From assembly GCA_001800945.1 (NCBI GenBank), contig MGWJ01000151.1, positions 7,525-14,476 of the forward strand: a DNA stretch of 6,952 nucleotides, in the 5' to 3' direction. This document shows positions 5,748 through 6,952 of this stretch, piece by piece (positions within the stretch are counted from its first letter, which is position 1; each line of letters starts with the position of its first letter). Under the pieces are notes generated by a model. The model was not told where the DNA came from and made no database searches. It saw only the letters and a list, made by a program, of their open reading frames with translations. The position numbers were made by a program, and so were the translations under genes. This DNA comes from Flavobacteria bacterium RIFCSPLOWO2_12_FULL_31_7 (GTDB lineage Bacteria; Bacteroidota; Bacteroidia; Flavobacteriales; Flavobacteriaceae).

Positions 5748-6929
5748 TTACTCATCATTTAGTTGCAAATTATCAACAATTTTTTTCTCATCAGTAGTCA
5801 ATAATAAACCCGAATTAACTTCCCAATACTCCGTAATTATTGAGTTTTTCTTATTAATAAGCGATTTTTCCTTAAAAACATCTTCTTTATCGTAAGGCAC
5901 TAATTTTCTGCTATGACGTGTAGTCATTAGATAATTAGCAATTTCAATTTTATTTTCAACGTTCTTTTTGTCTTTTACCATTACTCCGATTTCTTCTTTC
6001 GTACTCGCTAAAAAGTAATCTTCACCATCTAAAATGTACAAGGCTCTGAAAGTTGAATTAAAAACTTTCCCTTTAATGACTTTTAAATTAGACACATCTG
6101 CAAATTCAAATCGGCTTGGTTCTACATAGTATTCTAATTCTAAGATAACATTTTTCTTAAAATTATAAATGATAGAAACTGTGGGTAAAAATTCTTCAAT
6201 TTCAGGTTTTGGTGCAATTACCATTTGATAAAAATCTTCTTTTCCTTTCACGGTTTTGATTTCAAAATCGAACTTCTTTTTGGCTTTTGATTCTGCTAAT
6301 TGCGTGATATATTTAAAATCGTAATAATTCTGAATAATATCGTACATGTTGTAACTCAAGGTTTTCTTTTCAATCTTTTCGTTATTCACTAAATTGTATG
6401 TTCGATTTTGTTCGACTAAAATATCCGCAGAAAATTTATCTGGTTTTTCTTTCAAACAAAAGTTGACTAAGCCGTCTGAATAGGAAGTATATTCGTTATT
6501 GTATTTGAAGAATTCTCTTGTATAGATTTTTAAATTTATAGGAGCCGTTAATTGCTTCATCGATTTATTAATAAGTGTTTTTAAGATACTGAACGATTGC
6601 TTGTTAGTGATTACAATATCTTCAATTTCTTGAGAAATACTTTCTAAATTAATGATAATTTGAGGTTCTTTTAAAGTGGCCGAATTGAGGTTGATTTGTT
6701 TGTATTCGAAATGGGAAATCAGAATTCGAGAAGGTTTAGAAAGCTTGAATTTAATGCTTCCTTCTTTATTACTTTGGAAATTTTCATCAGTACGAAGAAT
6801 ATTTACCAAAACGTTTTCAATTAAATTACCTGTAGCTTTATCTTTAAAGATTAAAACTATCTCTTTTGTCTGGGAAAATGACAAAATGGGGAGGCAAATT
6901 AAATAAAAAAAAAGTATTTTTTTCATCAT
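5748..6929 (-). CDS. Exported protein with carboxypeptidase-regulatory-like domain, unknown function
   Basis: The product has 393 residues from the ATG at 6929 (a second ATG follows at 6926; an in-frame TTG further up at 6950 is not needed). Residues 1-19 are a clear signal peptide: MMKK, a hydrophobic core ILFFYLICLPIL, then SFS before QTKEI. No cysteine follows the cleavage site, so it is not a lipoprotein. Residues about 22-105 resemble the small beta-sandwich CarboxypepD_reg-like domain (KDKATGNLIENVLVNI, an EGSIKFKL turn, then ILISHFEYK), common in Bacteroidetes envelope proteins. The remainder (about 106-393) is lysine- and tyrosine-rich; its start (ILKTLINKSMKQL, then LKIYTREFFKY) faintly recalls the DUF5686 group, but the protein is about half that family's usual length. 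No outer-membrane barrel or TonB plug is visible. It is probably periplasmic or attached to the outer membrane. It lies 59 bases before pcrA on the same strand with no evident functional link. Function not recognised. Confidence 0.8.
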   Translation of the reverse strand: MMKKILFFYLICLPILSFSQTKEIVLIFKDKATGNLIENVLVNILRTDENFQSNKEGSIKFKLSKPSRILISHFEYKQINLNSATLKEPQIIINLESISQEIEDIVITNKQSFSILKTLINKSMKQLTAPINLKIYTREFFKYNNEYTSYSDGLVNFCLKEKPDKFSADILVEQNRTYNLVNNEKIEKKTLSYNMYDIIQNYYDFKYITQLAESKAKKKFDFEIKTVKGKEDFYQMVIAPKPEIEEFLPTVSIIYNFKKNVILELEYYVEPSRFEFADVSNLKVIKGKVFNSTFRALYILDGEDYFLASTKEEIGVMVKDKKNVENKIEIANYLMTTRHSRKLVPYDKEDVFKEKSLINKKNSIITEYWEVNSGLLLTTDEKKIVDNLQLNDE

Positions 6930-6952
6930 ATTGTATTGAAATACAAACAAAT

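Noticed and set aside
6676..6906. Plus-strand open frame opposite the exported protein's N-terminus
   Set aside because: It is antisense to the signal peptide and regulatory-like domain and has no recognisable content.
6930..6950. Upstream TTG start for the exported protein
   Set aside because: It would put FVFQYN before the MMKK start of a normal signal peptide; two ATG codons at 6929 and 6926 are better placed.

Overview
The window looks like a chromosomal segment of a low-GC Bacteroidetes, most likely a Flavobacteriaceae bacterium (Flavobacterium or a close relative). The reasons are the strong A/T bias, the lack of Shine-Dalgarno sequences before the starts, A-rich leaders, two exact matches to the Bacteroidetes -7 promoter element TAnnTTTG, an export signal ending in SFSQ, and the RF1, OxyR and UvrD/PcrA protein sequences. 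The assignment rests on sequence character, not on a database match.

Plus strand, left half: the window opens inside prfA (peptide chain release factor 1, from its GGQ motif to the stop), which ends in a strong intrinsic terminator. Next is oxyR, a full-length LysR-type peroxide sensor with both redox cysteines at the same numbering as in E. coli (C199, C208). It is followed by a second, AT-rich terminator-like hairpin. The third gene is a single-polypeptide XRE-type helix-turn-helix plus Fic-domain protein. It has an intact catalytic motif and a built-in inhibitory motif, and its promoter is overlaid by small dyads.

Minus strand, right half (read right to left): an exported protein with a carboxypeptidase-regulatory-like domain and an unknown C-terminal region, then a pcrA/uvrD helicase gene with its own apparent promoter, then a yciO-type member of the Sua5/YrdC/YciO family. 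The Fic gene and yciO converge on a 37-bp gap that holds an imperfect hairpin.

Working picture: four of the genes are core functions (translation termination, peroxide response, DNA repair helicase, YciO). The XRE-Fic gene looks like an accessory, self-regulated module between oxyR and the helicase-yciO pair. I see no transposase, integrase, CRISPR array, tRNA or rRNA. Apart from the Fic module and its promoter dyads, and a possible operator before oxyR, the window is ordinary. I find no convincing evidence for a wholly new multi-gene system. No gene-free stretch exceeds about 125 bases.
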